In this document: positions 35,079-44,220 of the stretch, piece after piece | Layout: each line of letters opens with the position of its first letter | Position numbering within the stretch: the stretch's first letter is position 1 | From: Streptomyces sp. SID12488 | GTDB lineage: Bacteria; Actinomycetota; Actinomycetes; Streptomycetales; Streptomycetaceae | Assembly (NCBI RefSeq): GCF_010548275.1 | Contig: NZ_JAAGLT010000006.1 | Location: forward strand, 1 to 64,000 | Direction of reading: 5' to 3' | Length of the DNA stretch: 64,000 nucleotides | Position numbers and translations under genes: made by a program | The notes under the pieces: generated by a model | Databases searched by the model: none | The model's input: only the letters and a program-made list of their open reading frames with translations | Told to the model about the DNA's origin: nothing

Positions 35079-36550
35079 CCGCGTGTCTCCTCGGTGTCGT
35101 CGGTGTTGTCAATGTCGTCGGTCTCATCGGGCTCGCCCGTGCGTACCGGCCGGGCCTTCCAGAAGTAGTTGTGGATCCCGGCGGCGGTGACCGTGCGGCG
35201 GAACGTCATCTCCACCCGGGCGCCGATGACGGCGTCCGCCTCCGTCGCGTCGGTGAGCTGGCAGCGGAACCGGCCGCCGCCGTCGTAGTCGACGACCACG
35301 ACGAGCATCGGCGGACTCGGTGTGTGGGCCAGCCGGTCCACCGTGAACGTGGCGACCGTGCCGCGTACGTGTTCCATCGGCTCGTCGGCCATGGCGTCGA
35401 CACTCCGGCAGGAGGTGCACACCCGGTCGGGCGGCAGATGCCGGGTGCCGCACTTCTCGCAACGGGAGGCGACGAAGCCGTACTTCCAGGCGGTACGGCG
35501 GTGTGCGGGCGGGGCGTAGGGCGGCTCGGGGTCCGGGCGGCGGGGTGGTTCGCGGTCGAGGAGGCCGCGCCAGGTGAGGTAGGTGGCGTACGGGATGGGG
35601 GCACTGCCCTCGGCGATCTGTGCGGCGACCGGGCGGGTGCTGCGGTGTGCCGGGAGCGCGTCGGTGGCGCGCAGGAGGAGGACTCCGGCGCCGTCACCGA
35701 GGACGACCAGCGCGATGACCTCGCCGGGGCGGGCACGGTCGAGGACGTCGGCGAGGAGCAGGCCGGGCTGGGCGGTGCCGGCGTTGCCGATCGCCGCGGC
35801 GAGGTCCGGGGTCGCCGCCTCGGGTCGTACGCCCGCTGTACGCCGTACCGTCGCGCAAGCGCGTGCGTGCAGGCCCGAGACGACGAAGTGGTCGATCGCT
35901 CCGATGTCGAGGGCAGCGTGGTCGAGGGCGGCGGTGAGCGCCTTGTCGGCCAGGGACACGTAGATCTCCTCGGCGAAGCGCTCCTCCCAGACGCGGGAGG
36001 TGGGTGCGCCGGGGAGGCGCCAGCGGTCGAGGAGTTCGTCGCTGACCGTGTCGTGGGCGAGCAGTTCGGCGATGACGGGGGCTCCGTTGCGGTGTCCGCC
36101 GAAGGCGAAGGCCGCCGCGCCGTCGCCGCCTGCGGTCTCGTCGGCGCCGCCGGGCAGGCCGGTGCGCAGGTCGGACAGGACCGCGAGCGTCGGGACCGGC
36201 GAGCGGGCGGCGGTGACCAGCGCGCCGAGGACGGAGCGGACCGAACCGGCCATGTCGGCGGCGAGGACGTGCTCGTCGAGGCCCAGCGCCGCGTGGACGG
36301 CGGTCGCGTTCGTCTTGTCGAGGTAGGCCGGTGCGGCGGTGGCCAGGAAGAGCTGGCCGATGCGGGCGCGCAGGCCGTCGCGGGCCAGGGCGACGCGGGA
36401 CGCCTCGACGGCGAGGGAGGTGGTGTCCTCGTCGTAGCCCGCGACCGCGCGGGTCCCCTTGCCCCCTCCGGTGCCGAGTACGGCGGCCACGTCCGCGCGG
36501 GCGAGGCGGTGGTACGGCACGTAGGCCCCGTAGGCGATCAGTCCGGCCAT
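35075..36550 (-). CDS. Thiolase-fold (HMG-CoA synthase-like) protein fused to zinc-ribbon/OB-fold
   Basis: 491 aa. Residues 1-320 form a KAS III/HMG-CoA-synthase-like fold (GLIAYGAYVPYHRL; AIGNAGTAQPGLLLADVL). The region where the nucleophilic Cys normally lies reads LAADMAGSVRS, with no Cys. Residues about 375-470 are a DUF35 module: a rubredoxin-like ribbon C-x2-C-x10-C-x2-C (CEKCGTRH... VCTSC), then an OB-fold (VRGTVATFTVDRLAHTPSPP). DUF35 proteins partner thiolases as acyl-CoA binding subunits. Overlap with the SCP-x thiolase gene suggests a complex. The C-terminal tail is acidic (DETDDIDNTDDTEE). The catalytic role of the first half is doubtful. Confidence 0.82.
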   Translation of the reverse strand: MAGLIAYGAYVPYHRLARADVAAVLGTGGGKGTRAVAGYDEDTTSLAVEASRVALARDGLRARIGQLFLATAAPAYLDKTNATAVHAALGLDEHVLAADMAGSVRSVLGALVTAARSPVPTLAVLSDLRTGLPGGADETAGGDGAAAFAFGGHRNGAPVIAELLAHDTVSDELLDRWRLPGAPTSRVWEERFAEEIYVSLADKALTAALDHAALDIGAIDHFVVSGLHARACATVRRTAGVRPEAATPDLAAAIGNAGTAQPGLLLADVLDRARPGEVIALVVLGDGAGVLLLRATDALPAHRSTRPVAAQIAEGSAPIPYATYLTWRGLLDREPPRRPDPEPPYAPPAHRRTAWKYGFVASRCEKCGTRHLPPDRVCTSCRSVDAMADEPMEHVRGTVATFTVDRLAHTPSPPMLVVVVDYDGGGRFRCQLTDATEADAVIGARVEMTFRRTVTAAGIHNYFWKARPVRTGEPDETDDIDNTDDTEETRG

Positions 36551-36551
36551 G

Positions 36552-37802
36552 TCAGCGTCCTCCAGGGGTGTTCGTGAGGTCGGTCGGCCGTTCGAAGACG
36601 GCGGCCAGGCCCTGGCCGCCGCCGAGGCACATGGTCTCCAGGCCGTAGCGGGCCTGGCGGCGGTCCAGTTCGCGCAGCAGGGTGGCGAGGATGCGACCTC
36701 CGGTGGCGCCGACGGGGTGACCGAGCGAGATGCCGGAACCGTTGACGTTGAACCGCTCGAAGTCGGTCTCGGTCAGGCCCCATTCGCGGGTGCAGGCCAG
36801 TACCTGGGCGGCGAAGGCCTCGTTGAGTTCGATCAGGTCGATGTCGGCGAGTTTCAGCCCGGCCCGTTCCAGGGCCCTGGCGGTGGCGGGCACCGGCCCG
36901 ATACCCATCGTCTCGGGCGGCACGCCGACGACGGCCCAGGAGACCAGGCGGCCCAGCGGGCGCAGGCCGAGTTCGGCGGCGCGCTCGGGGTGGGTCACGA
37001 TGCAGAGAGCGGCGCCGTCGTTCTGTCCGCTGGCGTTGCCCGCCGTGACGGTCGCGTCGGGGTCGTGGCGGCCGAGGACGGGGCGCAGCCTTCCCAGCTT
37101 CTCCAACGAGGAGTCTGAGCGCGGGTGTTCGTCGGTGTCGATGACCGTCTCGCCCTTCCGCGTACGCACGGTGACGGGCACGATCTCGTCGGCGAACCGG
37201 CCCTCCCGTTGCGCCGCGAGGGCCTTCTCGTGCGAGCGCAGGGCGAGTCGGTCCTGTTCCTCGCGGGGGATGCCGTACGCGCGCCGCAGGTTCTCGGCGG
37301 TCTCCAACATGCCCCCGGCGACCGGGTGGTTGACCCCGCCGGACGTGACGCGGCCACGGGCCAGCCGGTCGTGCAGCGTGGTGCCGGCGCCTCGCACTCC
37401 CCAGCGCACGTCGGTCGTGTAGAACTCGGCCTGGCTCATGGACTCGACGCCCCCGGCCAGGACGAGGTCGCTCGCGCCGGTCTGCACCTGCATCGCCGCG
37501 GTGATGATCGCCTGGAGTCCGGAGCCGCAGCGGCGATCGATCTGGAGTCCCGGAACCTCCACGGGCAGTCCGGCGTCCAGGGCGGCGACGCGGCCGATGG
37601 CGGGGGCCTCGCCGTTGGGGTAGCACTGGCCCAGGAGGATGTCGTCGACAGCGGCGGGCGGTATGCCGGTGCGGTCCAGTACGGCGCGTACGACCGTGGC
37701 GGCGAGCTCGGTCGCCGGCACATCGCGGAAGACGCCTCCGTAGCCACCGACAGGTGTACGCACGGGTTCGCAGATCACCGCGTCACGCAGGAGGGCGGGC
37801 AT
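36552..37802 (-). CDS. Acetyl-CoA C-acyltransferase (FadA-type thiolase)
   Basis: 416 aa with all thiolase signatures: nucleophile Cys in DRRCGSGLQA, NEAFAAQVLA, NVNGSGISLGHPVGATGGR with catalytic His, and second Cys in MCLGGGQGLA. It cleaves 3-ketoacyl-CoA with CoA to release acetyl-CoA or propionyl-CoA in beta-oxidation. It is the second gene of the minus-strand operon that starts with the SDR at 38571, and ends 1 base before the OB-fold fusion start. Confidence 0.93.
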   Translation of the reverse strand: MPALLRDAVICEPVRTPVGGYGGVFRDVPATELAATVVRAVLDRTGIPPAAVDDILLGQCYPNGEAPAIGRVAALDAGLPVEVPGLQIDRRCGSGLQAIITAAMQVQTGASDLVLAGGVESMSQAEFYTTDVRWGVRGAGTTLHDRLARGRVTSGGVNHPVAGGMLETAENLRRAYGIPREEQDRLALRSHEKALAAQREGRFADEIVPVTVRTRKGETVIDTDEHPRSDSSLEKLGRLRPVLGRHDPDATVTAGNASGQNDGAALCIVTHPERAAELGLRPLGRLVSWAVVGVPPETMGIGPVPATARALERAGLKLADIDLIELNEAFAAQVLACTREWGLTETDFERFNVNGSGISLGHPVGATGGRILATLLRELDRRQARYGLETMCLGGGQGLAAVFERPTDLTNTPGGR

Positions 37803-37824
37803 CAGGCATGCCTTTCGTGAGTGG

Positions 37825-38571
37825 TCACATGTACCGGCCGCCGGTCACCTCGACCACGGCTCCGGTGACGTAACCGGCCAGGTCGGAGGCGAGGAAGAGG
37901 ACGACATTGGCGACCTCGGCGGGTTCGCCGGCGCGGCCCATGGGGATCTCCGCGAGCTTGGCGTCCCAGGCGGCCGGGGGCATCGCCTCGGTCATGGCGG
38001 TGCGGATCAGGCCGGGCTGTACGGCGTTGACGCGGATGCCCGCCTTCGCGAGCTCCTTGGCGGAGGCCTTGGTGAGGCCGACGAGTCCGGCCTTGGCGGC
38101 GCTGTAGTTCGTCTGGCCGAAGTTGCCGACCTTGCCGGCGATGGAGGAGATGTTGACGATGCTGCCGCCATGTCCGTGCGCGCGCATCGCCTCGGCGGCG
38201 TACCGGGTGCCGTTCCAGGCGCCGGTGAGATGGACGTCGACGACGGCACGGAAATCGGCGAGGGCCATCTTGCGCAGGGTCGCGTCCCGGGTGATCCCGG
38301 CGTTGTTGACCATGACACCGACGGGTCCGAAGGTGTCGGTGCAGTGCGCGACGAGGGCGGCGACCTCGTCCTCGTCTGTGACGTCGCAGCGCAGCGAGGT
38401 GGCGGCCACGCCGTGCTTGACCAGGCGTTCGGCGGCCTCTGCCACCGCGTCCTCGTTGATGTCGCCCAGGACGACGGACGCGCCCTCGGCGCCGAGTACT
38501 CCGGCGATCTCGAAGCCGATGCCCTGTGCGCCGCCGGTGATCACCGCGTTGCGGCCGTCCAGCAGTCCCAT
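37825..38571 (-). CDS. FabG-like SDR, 3-hydroxyacyl-CoA dehydrogenase candidate
   Basis: 248 aa from ATG 38571. TGGAQGIG cofactor loop, [32 protein letters not shown] and catalytic YSAAK are present, and the end ...[15 protein letters not shown] is a typical FabG tail. With the thiolase immediately downstream it most likely performs the 3-hydroxyacyl-CoA oxidation before thiolysis. It heads the minus-strand operon and is divergent from the acyl-CoA dehydrogenase at 38685. The intergenic region carries an AT-rich regulatory stretch. Confidence 0.9.
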   Translation of the reverse strand: MGLLDGRNAVITGGAQGIGFEIAGVLGAEGASVVLGDINEDAVAEAAERLVKHGVAATSLRCDVTDEDEVAALVAHCTDTFGPVGVMVNNAGITRDATLRKMALADFRAVVDVHLTGAWNGTRYAAEAMRAHGHGGSIVNISSIAGKVGNFGQTNYSAAKAGLVGLTKASAKELAKAGIRVNAVQPGLIRTAMTEAMPPAAWDAKLAEIPMGRAGEPAEVANVVLFLASDLAGYVTGAVVEVTGGRYM

Positions 38572-38606
38572 GTCAGCCCGCCCCTGGCTCGACGCTATTC
38601 CTCTCA

Positions 38607-38629
38607 AATAGATAACCTATTATGCTGAA
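38607..38629. promoter_or_regulatory. AT-rich element in a divergent promoter
   Basis: AATAGATAACCTATTATGCT followed by GAA lies between the SDR (minus) and acyl-CoA dehydrogenase (plus) genes. It shares an AGATAA word with the sites at 46996 and 58157. AATAG-ATAAC-CTATT is itself an inverted repeat. Confidence 0.45.
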
Positions 38630-38684
38630 ACAATCAATACAGCGATGAGCTGTGCGAGCGGGGCCGGACGAGGAGTGACGCCAG

Positions 38685-39902
38685 GTGGACATCAGCTATC
38701 CCCCGGAGGCCGAGGCGTTCCGTACCGAGGTCAGGGAGTTCCTCGCCGAGACGCTGCCGCCGGACTGGCAGGGCATCGGCGCCCTGGCCGAGGAACCAGC
38801 CTGGGCCTTCGCCCGGGACTGGCGCCGACTGCTCGCCGAGCGCGGGTATCTCTCCCTCACCTGGCCCGAGCAGTACGGCGGACGCGGCCTGTCCAAGCTC
38901 CACCAGGTCGTCCTGATGGAGGAACTCGCCCTGGCCGGTGTGCCGTTCGGGCTGCCGCAGGACACCTTCGGCGTGAAGATGCTGGCGAACACGCTGCTGC
39001 GCTGGGGCACGGAGGAGCAGAAGGCCCACTTCCTCCCCCGCATCCTCAGCGGCGAGGACACCTGGTGCCAGGGGTACTCGGAGCCGGACGCCGGCTCGGA
39101 CCTGGCGTCGCTCACGACCCGCGCCGTACGGGAGGGCGACGAGTGGGTGATCGACGGCCAGAAGGTGTGGACGTCCGGTGCCCACCACAGCGACTGGATC
39201 TTCGTCCTGGCCCGCACCGACCGGGACGCGTCCAGGCACCGCGGTATCTCCTTCCTCCTCGTCCCGCTCGACCAGCCGGGCGTCGAGGTGCGGCCGTTCC
39301 GCATGATGAGCGGGCAGCTGCACTTCAACGAGGTGTTCCTCAGCGGCGCCCGGACCCGCGCCGATCTCGTCGTCGGCAGCGTCGACAACGGCTGGACCGT
39401 CGCCCAGAGCCTGCTGGGGGTCGAGCGCGGGGAGGAGGCGGCGACGAATCCTGTCCTCTTCAAGGCGGAGGTGGAACGTCTCGTCGAGCTGGCCCGCCTG
39501 TACGGCAAGGACACCGACCCGGTGATCCGCCAGCGGATCGCCTGGTGCTGGTCCAAGGTCGAGATCATGCGCTATCTCGGCTACCGGATCCTCACCGGCT
39601 GGCTCAAGGGCGCCGAGCCGGGCCCCGAGTCGTCGATCGCCAAGTTGTACTGGAGCGAGTACCACACCAAGGTCACCGACCTGGCGATGGACATCATGGG
39701 CCTGCACGGCCAGGTACCGGTGGGCCGGCCGCCTCTGCGCACCTACCGCGCCGACGACCCGGGCGCCGCGAACTCCTCGGCGTCCTGGTCGACGACGTAT
39801 CTGATCGCCCGCTCGGGCACGATCTACGCGGGGACCTCGCAGGTGCAGCGGAACATTCTCGCGGAGAAGGTGCTGGGGCTGCCGCGCGAGCCGCGACCCT
39901 GA
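38685..39902 (+). CDS. Acyl-CoA dehydrogenase
   Basis: 405 aa, GTG start with GAGGAG upstream. It has an N-terminal helical domain, a beta domain with FAD-binding WCQGYSEPDAGSDLASL and DGQKVWTSGAHHSDWI, and a C-terminal helical domain ending GTSQVQRNILAEKVLGLPREPRP. The class resembles the subunits of the alpha2-beta2 dehydrogenases of steroid and branched side-chain oxidation, which need a partner. The other three dehydrogenases here (55725, 56941, 62879) could supply one. Its neighbour to the right is a sugar transporter on the other strand, so it stands alone on this strand. Confidence 0.9.
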   Translation: MDISYPPEAEAFRTEVREFLAETLPPDWQGIGALAEEPAWAFARDWRRLLAERGYLSLTWPEQYGGRGLSKLHQVVLMEELALAGVPFGLPQDTFGVKMLANTLLRWGTEEQKAHFLPRILSGEDTWCQGYSEPDAGSDLASLTTRAVREGDEWVIDGQKVWTSGAHHSDWIFVLARTDRDASRHRGISFLLVPLDQPGVEVRPFRMMSGQLHFNEVFLSGARTRADLVVGSVDNGWTVAQSLLGVERGEEAATNPVLFKAEVERLVELARLYGKDTDPVIRQRIAWCWSKVEIMRYLGYRILTGWLKGAEPGPESSIAKLYWSEYHTKVTDLAMDIMGLHGQVPVGRPPLRTYRADDPGAANSSASWSTTYLIARSGTIYAGTSQVQRNILAEKVLGLPREPRP

Positions 39903-39939
39903 TCACCGGCCGTCGGCCGCCGGACACGCCTTGCCGCCG

Positions 39940-40773
39940 TCAGCGCAGGGCCCCCTTGGTGGCGTCGGCGATGAACCCGCGGGCGAAGAAGGTGAACACC
40001 AGCACCAGCGGGATGACCGACAGCAGCACCCCGGACATCACCATGCTGTAGTCGGTGGAGTGACCGGCGTACAGCTGGGCCAGCGCCACCTGGAGGGTGA
40101 GGCGGTCCGGGTTGACCAGCATCACCAACGGCAGGATGTAGTCGTTCCAGGCGGCGATGAAGGTGTAGATGCCGAGGAACGCCAGGGCCGGGCGGACGCA
40201 CGGCAGCACCACGTGCCAGTACAGCCGGAAGAAGCCGGCGCCCTCGATACGGGCGGCGTCCAGCAGTTCGTCGGGGACGCTGGTGGTGGTGTACTGGCGC
40301 ATCCAGAAGATGCCGAAGGCGTTCGCGGCGGCCGGCACGATGAGCGCCTTGAGGGTGCCCAGCCAGCCGAGCTGCACCATGATCTCGTACTGCGGGATGA
40401 TCGCCAGCTGGGTCGGCAGAAGGTACATCGACAGCAGCACGCCGAAGAAGAACTTCTTGCCGGGGAAGTCGTACTTGGCGAAGGCGAAGGCAGCCAGCGA
40501 GTCGAAGAACAGCACCAGTACCGTCGTGCCGACCGCGACGATCACCGTGTTGAACAGTGACCCGAAGAAGTCCATCTTGTCGAACAGGTGCTGGATGTTG
40601 GTCAGCAGGTTGCCGCCGAACCACAGCTTCGGCGGGTAGCTGTAGATGTCCTGCGAGGTGTTCGTCGCCATGACGACGATCCAGTAGAACGGGAACACCG
40701 AGATGACCACGCCGAGCATCAGGATCACATGGACGCTCAGCCCACGGACGCGCTTGCGGTTCATGCCGTTCAC
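39940..40773 (-). CDS. Sugar ABC transporter permease, MalG type
   Basis: 277 aa, six membrane helices, EAA loop ELLDAARIEGAGFFRLYWHVV with following LP, and C-terminal FFARGFIADATKGALR. Its ATG overlaps the stop of the MalF-type permease (ATGA). It forms the membrane channel of a CUT1 carbohydrate importer. No ATPase is encoded here; Streptomyces CUT1 systems usually share the MsiK ATPase encoded elsewhere. Confidence 0.92.
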   Translation of the reverse strand: MNGMNRKRVRGLSVHVILMLGVVISVFPFYWIVVMATNTSQDIYSYPPKLWFGGNLLTNIQHLFDKMDFFGSLFNTVIVAVGTTVLVLFFDSLAAFAFAKYDFPGKKFFFGVLLSMYLLPTQLAIIPQYEIMVQLGWLGTLKALIVPAAANAFGIFWMRQYTTTSVPDELLDAARIEGAGFFRLYWHVVLPCVRPALAFLGIYTFIAAWNDYILPLVMLVNPDRLTLQVALAQLYAGHSTDYSMVMSGVLLSVIPLVLVFTFFARGFIADATKGALR

Positions 40774-41828
40774 GGCCGTCGCTCCTTACGCTGCACCAGA
40801 CGCCAGTTGACGAGGACGATGAGCAGGATCACCAGGAAGAAGGCCCAGACGATGGCGGCGCCGTAGCCGAAGTCGTTGTTGTCGAAGGCCTGGTGGTAGA
40901 AGTACAGCAGCGTGGTCAGACCGGCCTGGCCCGGGCCGCCGGAGTTGGGGTTGGTGGCCGCCTCGCTGCCGAACAGCACCTGGGGTTCGGTGAAGCTCTG
41001 CAGACCGGTGACGGTGGAGACCACCACGGTGAACAGGATGATGGGCCGCAGCAGCGGGATCGTGATGGAGAAGAAGATCCGGGCCGGGCCGGCCCCGTCC
41101 ATCCGAGCCGCCTCGTAGACCTCCGAGGGGATCGCCTGGAGGCCGGCGAGATAGATGATCGCGTTGTAGCCGGTCCACTGCCAGGTCATCAGCGCGGCGA
41201 TCACCAGCTTGATCGTCCACTCGTTGCTCAACCAGGGCACGGCCGACACGTGCAGCGATGTGAGGATGGCGTTGATCAGACCGAAGTTGTTGCTGAAGAT
41301 CGCGCCGAAGAAGATCGCGATGGCCACCAGCGACGTGATGCTCGGGATGAACAGGGCGACCCGGTAGAAAGCCGTGAAGCGCTTGGTGGAGTTCACCAGC
41401 ACCGCGAGCACCAGCGCGAGGCAGAGCATGGGCACGGTCGACAGCACCCAGATGACGAGGGTGTTGCGCACGGACAGCCAGAAGATCGGGTCGTCCCACA
41501 GGAAGCGGAACTGCTGGAACCCGACGAACTGCATGTCCCCGATACCGTCCCACTTCTGGAACGCGAGGAACACGGTGTAGAGCACCGGGAAGAGCATGAA
41601 GACCGAGAAGATCAGGTAGTACGGCGAGATGGCCAGGTACTGCGGCCAGTGCCTGGCGACCCGCCGTCGCGACCCGGGCCTGGTCCCGGCCGACACCGGC
41701 CGGATCCGGCGGCCGGGCCGGCCCGGACCGCCGCGCAGGCGGTCCGGAGCCGGTCGGCCGACGCGGCCGGTATCGGATCCGGAGGCCGGTCCGGTGGGCG
41801 CCGGGCCGGCTACCGGGGTTGACGACAT
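40770..41828 (-). CDS. Sugar ABC transporter permease, MalF type
   Basis: 352 aa. The N-terminal ~55 residues are a Pro/Gly/Arg-rich cytoplasmic stretch, then six helices starting YLAISPYYLIFSVFMLFPVL. EAA loop: SEVYEAARMDGAGPARIFFS. It starts 1 base after the stop of the binding-protein gene and overlaps the MalG-type gene. It pairs with that permease in a CUT1 importer. Confidence 0.92.
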   Translation of the reverse strand: MSSTPVAGPAPTGPASGSDTGRVGRPAPDRLRGGPGRPGRRIRPVSAGTRPGSRRRVARHWPQYLAISPYYLIFSVFMLFPVLYTVFLAFQKWDGIGDMQFVGFQQFRFLWDDPIFWLSVRNTLVIWVLSTVPMLCLALVLAVLVNSTKRFTAFYRVALFIPSITSLVAIAIFFGAIFSNNFGLINAILTSLHVSAVPWLSNEWTIKLVIAALMTWQWTGYNAIIYLAGLQAIPSEVYEAARMDGAGPARIFFSITIPLLRPIILFTVVVSTVTGLQSFTEPQVLFGSEAATNPNSGGPGQAGLTTLLYFYHQAFDNNDFGYGAAIVWAFFLVILLIVLVNWRLVQRKERRP

Positions 41829-41829
41829 G

Positions 41830-43107
41830 TCACTTCACTCCCTGACGCTCGGCGATCTGCTTGGCCTGGCTCACCGCGTCCTTCCAGGCCTCGTCGGGGT
41901 CCTTGCCCTTGGCCTCGATGCTGGTCAGCTCGCTGAAGAAGGGCGCGGAGACCGCCGAGTCGGCCGGTGCCTCGTAGGCCGTGGGGATCCTCTCGGCCGC
42001 CGGACCGAAGATCTCGATGGTCTTCTGGCCGCCGAAGAAGGCGTCCCCGCCGGTCAGCGCGGGCAGTTTGTACGCGGCCGGGGCGGTCGGGAACAGGGCG
42101 GCATCGGTGAAGCCGCGGGCCTGGTTCTCCGGGCTGAGGATCCAGCTGATGATTTTGAAGGCCTCTTCGGGGTTGCCGCTGGTCGCGGGGATCGCCAGGA
42201 AGGACCCGCCGAGGTTGGACGGCCCTCCCGGCAGGCTCGCCACCCGCCAGTTGCCCTTGGTGCCCGGGGCCGCGTTGCTGATGTCCAGCGCGTGCCAGGC
42301 GGCCCCGATCTCGGTGCCCAGGGCTCCGTTGCTGATCGCGGCGTTCCAGGTGTTGTCGTTGATCTTGGCGTCGATGCCGAGGGTGTAGGGCTTCACGGCG
42401 GTGGTCCAGGCGGTGCGGATGTGGTCCTGGTCTCCGATGAACTTGTTGTCCTCGTCGATGAACCGCTGGGTGCCCTGCCCGATGATCATCGAGAACACCG
42501 AGCCGATGTTGTTGATCAGAAAAGTCTTCGGTATCGCCTTGTGCAGTTCGACGCCGGCCTTGAAGTAGTCGTCCCAGGTGGACAGTTCGGCGGAGACCTT
42601 GGCCGGGTCGGTGGGCAGGCCCGCCTGCGCGAAGAGGTCCTCGCGGTAGAACGTGGCGCACGGGCCGATGTCGATCGGGAAGCCGATGAGCTTGCCGTCC
42701 TGCGTGGTGGCCTGCTTCAGCTTCCACGACAGGTACTGCGGGACCAGTTTGTCCGCGCCGACGGTCTTCAGGTCGATGAAGCGGTCCGCGTTGGGCAGGA
42801 AGGAGGCGATGTCCTCGCCCTTGATGCCTGTGATGTCCGGGGCGGACTGGGCGGCCCGCAGACCGGTCAGCAGCTTGGTCTTGAAGTCGCCGCCGACCTC
42901 GGAGGTCTTGAGGGTGATGTCCGAGAAGTGGGTCTTGGCATCCGCGACGACCTTGTCGCTCAGGCCGCCCGACCAGTACCAGAGGGCCAGGTCCTTGCTG
43001 TCCTTGCTGCCGCTCGATCCGGAGCCGCCGCCGCACGCTGCGGTGGCTCCGGCAGCGGCGGCCGTCAGTACGGCGGCCTGAAGGAACCGTCTGCGGGAAA
43101 GGTCCAC
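41830..43107 (-). CDS. Sugar-binding lipoprotein of CUT1 ABC transporter
   Basis: 425 aa. The signal combines a twin-arginine motif (LSRRRFLQAA) with a lipobox-like ATAACGG, so it is probably a Tat-exported lipoprotein. The mature part is an SBP_bac_1 fold (LALWYWSGGLSDKV; late SPENQARGFTDAALFP). It binds an oligosaccharide or monosaccharide at the surface. It is the first gene of a three-gene transporter operon, divergent from the DeoR-type regulator at 43468, which probably controls it. Confidence 0.9.
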   Translation of the reverse strand: MDLSRRRFLQAAVLTAAAAGATAACGGGSGSSGSKDSKDLALWYWSGGLSDKVVADAKTHFSDITLKTSEVGGDFKTKLLTGLRAAQSAPDITGIKGEDIASFLPNADRFIDLKTVGADKLVPQYLSWKLKQATTQDGKLIGFPIDIGPCATFYREDLFAQAGLPTDPAKVSAELSTWDDYFKAGVELHKAIPKTFLINNIGSVFSMIIGQGTQRFIDEDNKFIGDQDHIRTAWTTAVKPYTLGIDAKINDNTWNAAISNGALGTEIGAAWHALDISNAAPGTKGNWRVASLPGGPSNLGGSFLAIPATSGNPEEAFKIISWILSPENQARGFTDAALFPTAPAAYKLPALTGGDAFFGGQKTIEIFGPAAERIPTAYEAPADSAVSAPFFSELTSIEAKGKDPDEAWKDAVSQAKQIAERQGVK

Positions 43108-43467
43108 GTTCTTCTCCTGGATTTCGGTGGGTTCGGCGAGTTCGACATGTCCGGCAGGACCTGTGAGGAGTGGGCCGCGGAGGGGCGCGGCAGGAGGCCG
43201 GGTGGCTGAAGAGCATCGGCGTAGGTGGGAACCCTTCAGCCACCCGGGGTCGTGCGACCCGGTCCTCTCAGACGGTGCCGACGCGTCCGTGACGGCGGAA
43301 TATGCCGTTCATCCGCTTCGGCCGACCGGAGTGGGGTCCGGACCTGGGCTCTGAATTACGCAAGAGAGTGCACCCGGTGCGCGAGTTTGACAAGGGTCAA
43401 GCGAGTATCGAGACATTCATGCGCGACTTTGCTTGAGTTTGGAGAGTTCGCGAGTATGGTCTGCCGC
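43108..43467 (+). promoter_or_regulatory. Divergent promoter region, sugar transporter / DeoR regulator
   Basis: A 360-bp noncoding interval. Toward the regulator, TTGAGT (43433-43438) and TATGGT (43455-43460) are 16 bases apart and TATGGT stands 7 bases before the ATG at 43468, consistent with a leaderless transcript. GGTCAAGCGAGT and CTTTGCTTGAGT form a widely spaced inverted pair (TCAAGC/GCTTGA) across 43397-43438, a candidate operator. The rest shows nothing clear. Confidence 0.45.
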
Positions 43468-44220
43468 ATGCTCCCTGACCGAAGACATCAGCTGATCCTG
43501 CGCGTCCTGCGCACGGACGGGCCCACGTCGGTGGTCGCCCTGGCCGGGAAGGTCGGGGCGAGTGAGGCCACGACCAGGCGCGACCTCGCGCAACTCGAGG
43601 ACGAGGGACTGCTCAAGAGGGTCTACGGAGGTGCCGCCCCCGTCGTGGGCGAGGACGACCCGTTCGCCGACGTGGCCGGCGAACGGGTCGAGGCGAAGGA
43701 CGCCCTGGCCGCCTGGTGCGCAAACCTCGTCAGGGACGGCGAGGCCGTGCTGCTCGACATTGGCACCACCGCCCATCGGGTGGCCCGCCATCTGCACGGC
43801 CGGTCCCTGACCGTGATCACCAGCAACCTGGCCGTCTACGAGGAGCTCCAGGACGACAAGGACGTGCAGTTGATCCTGCTGGGCGGCGTGGTGCGGCGCG
43901 ACTACCGTTCGCTGGTCGGATTCCTCACCGAGGACAATCTGCGTCAGGTCCACGCCGACCGGCTGTTCCTCGGCACCAGCGGAATCCGCCCCGACGGTCA
44001 GGTGCTGGACACCACCGCCGTCGAGGTGCCCGTCAAGCGGGCGATGATCGCGGCCAGCGCCCAGGTCGTCCTGGTCGCGGACGCGGGCAAGTTCCCCGGC
44101 ACCGGAATGGCCCGGGTGTGCGGCCCGGAGGAACTCGACATCGTGGTGACCAACGCCCCGGGGGACGAGAAGACCTGCGATCGACTGCGTGAAGCGGGAG
44201 TCGAGGTGGTCGAAGTGTGA
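43468..44220 (+). CDS. DeoR-family regulator of the sugar transporter
   Basis: 250 aa from ATG 43468; a start at 43456 is possible but the -10 box would lie inside it. The DeoR winged helix reads LRVLRTDGPTSVVALAGKVG with SEATTRRDLAQLEDEGL. The sugar-phosphate domain has LLDIGTTAHRVARHL and LVADAGKFPG. It would repress the divergent sugar ABC genes until its sugar-phosphate ligand is present. It is only distantly similar to the DeoR protein at 7295. Confidence 0.9.
   Translation: MLPDRRHQLILRVLRTDGPTSVVALAGKVGASEATTRRDLAQLEDEGLLKRVYGGAAPVVGEDDPFADVAGERVEAKDALAAWCANLVRDGEAVLLDIGTTAHRVARHLHGRSLTVITSNLAVYEELQDDKDVQLILLGGVVRRDYRSLVGFLTEDNLRQVHADRLFLGTSGIRPDGQVLDTTAVEVPVKRAMIAASAQVVLVADAGKFPGTGMARVCGPEELDIVVTNAPGDEKTCDRLREAGVEVVEV

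Noticed and set aside
33059..38571. Reading the KAS III-like, SDR and thiolase genes as a small polyketide or fatty-acid synthesis cluster
   Set aside because: No acyl carrier protein, malonyl transferase or phosphopantetheinyl transferase is near, the KAS-like protein lacks its Cys, and dehydrogenases and crotonases surround it.
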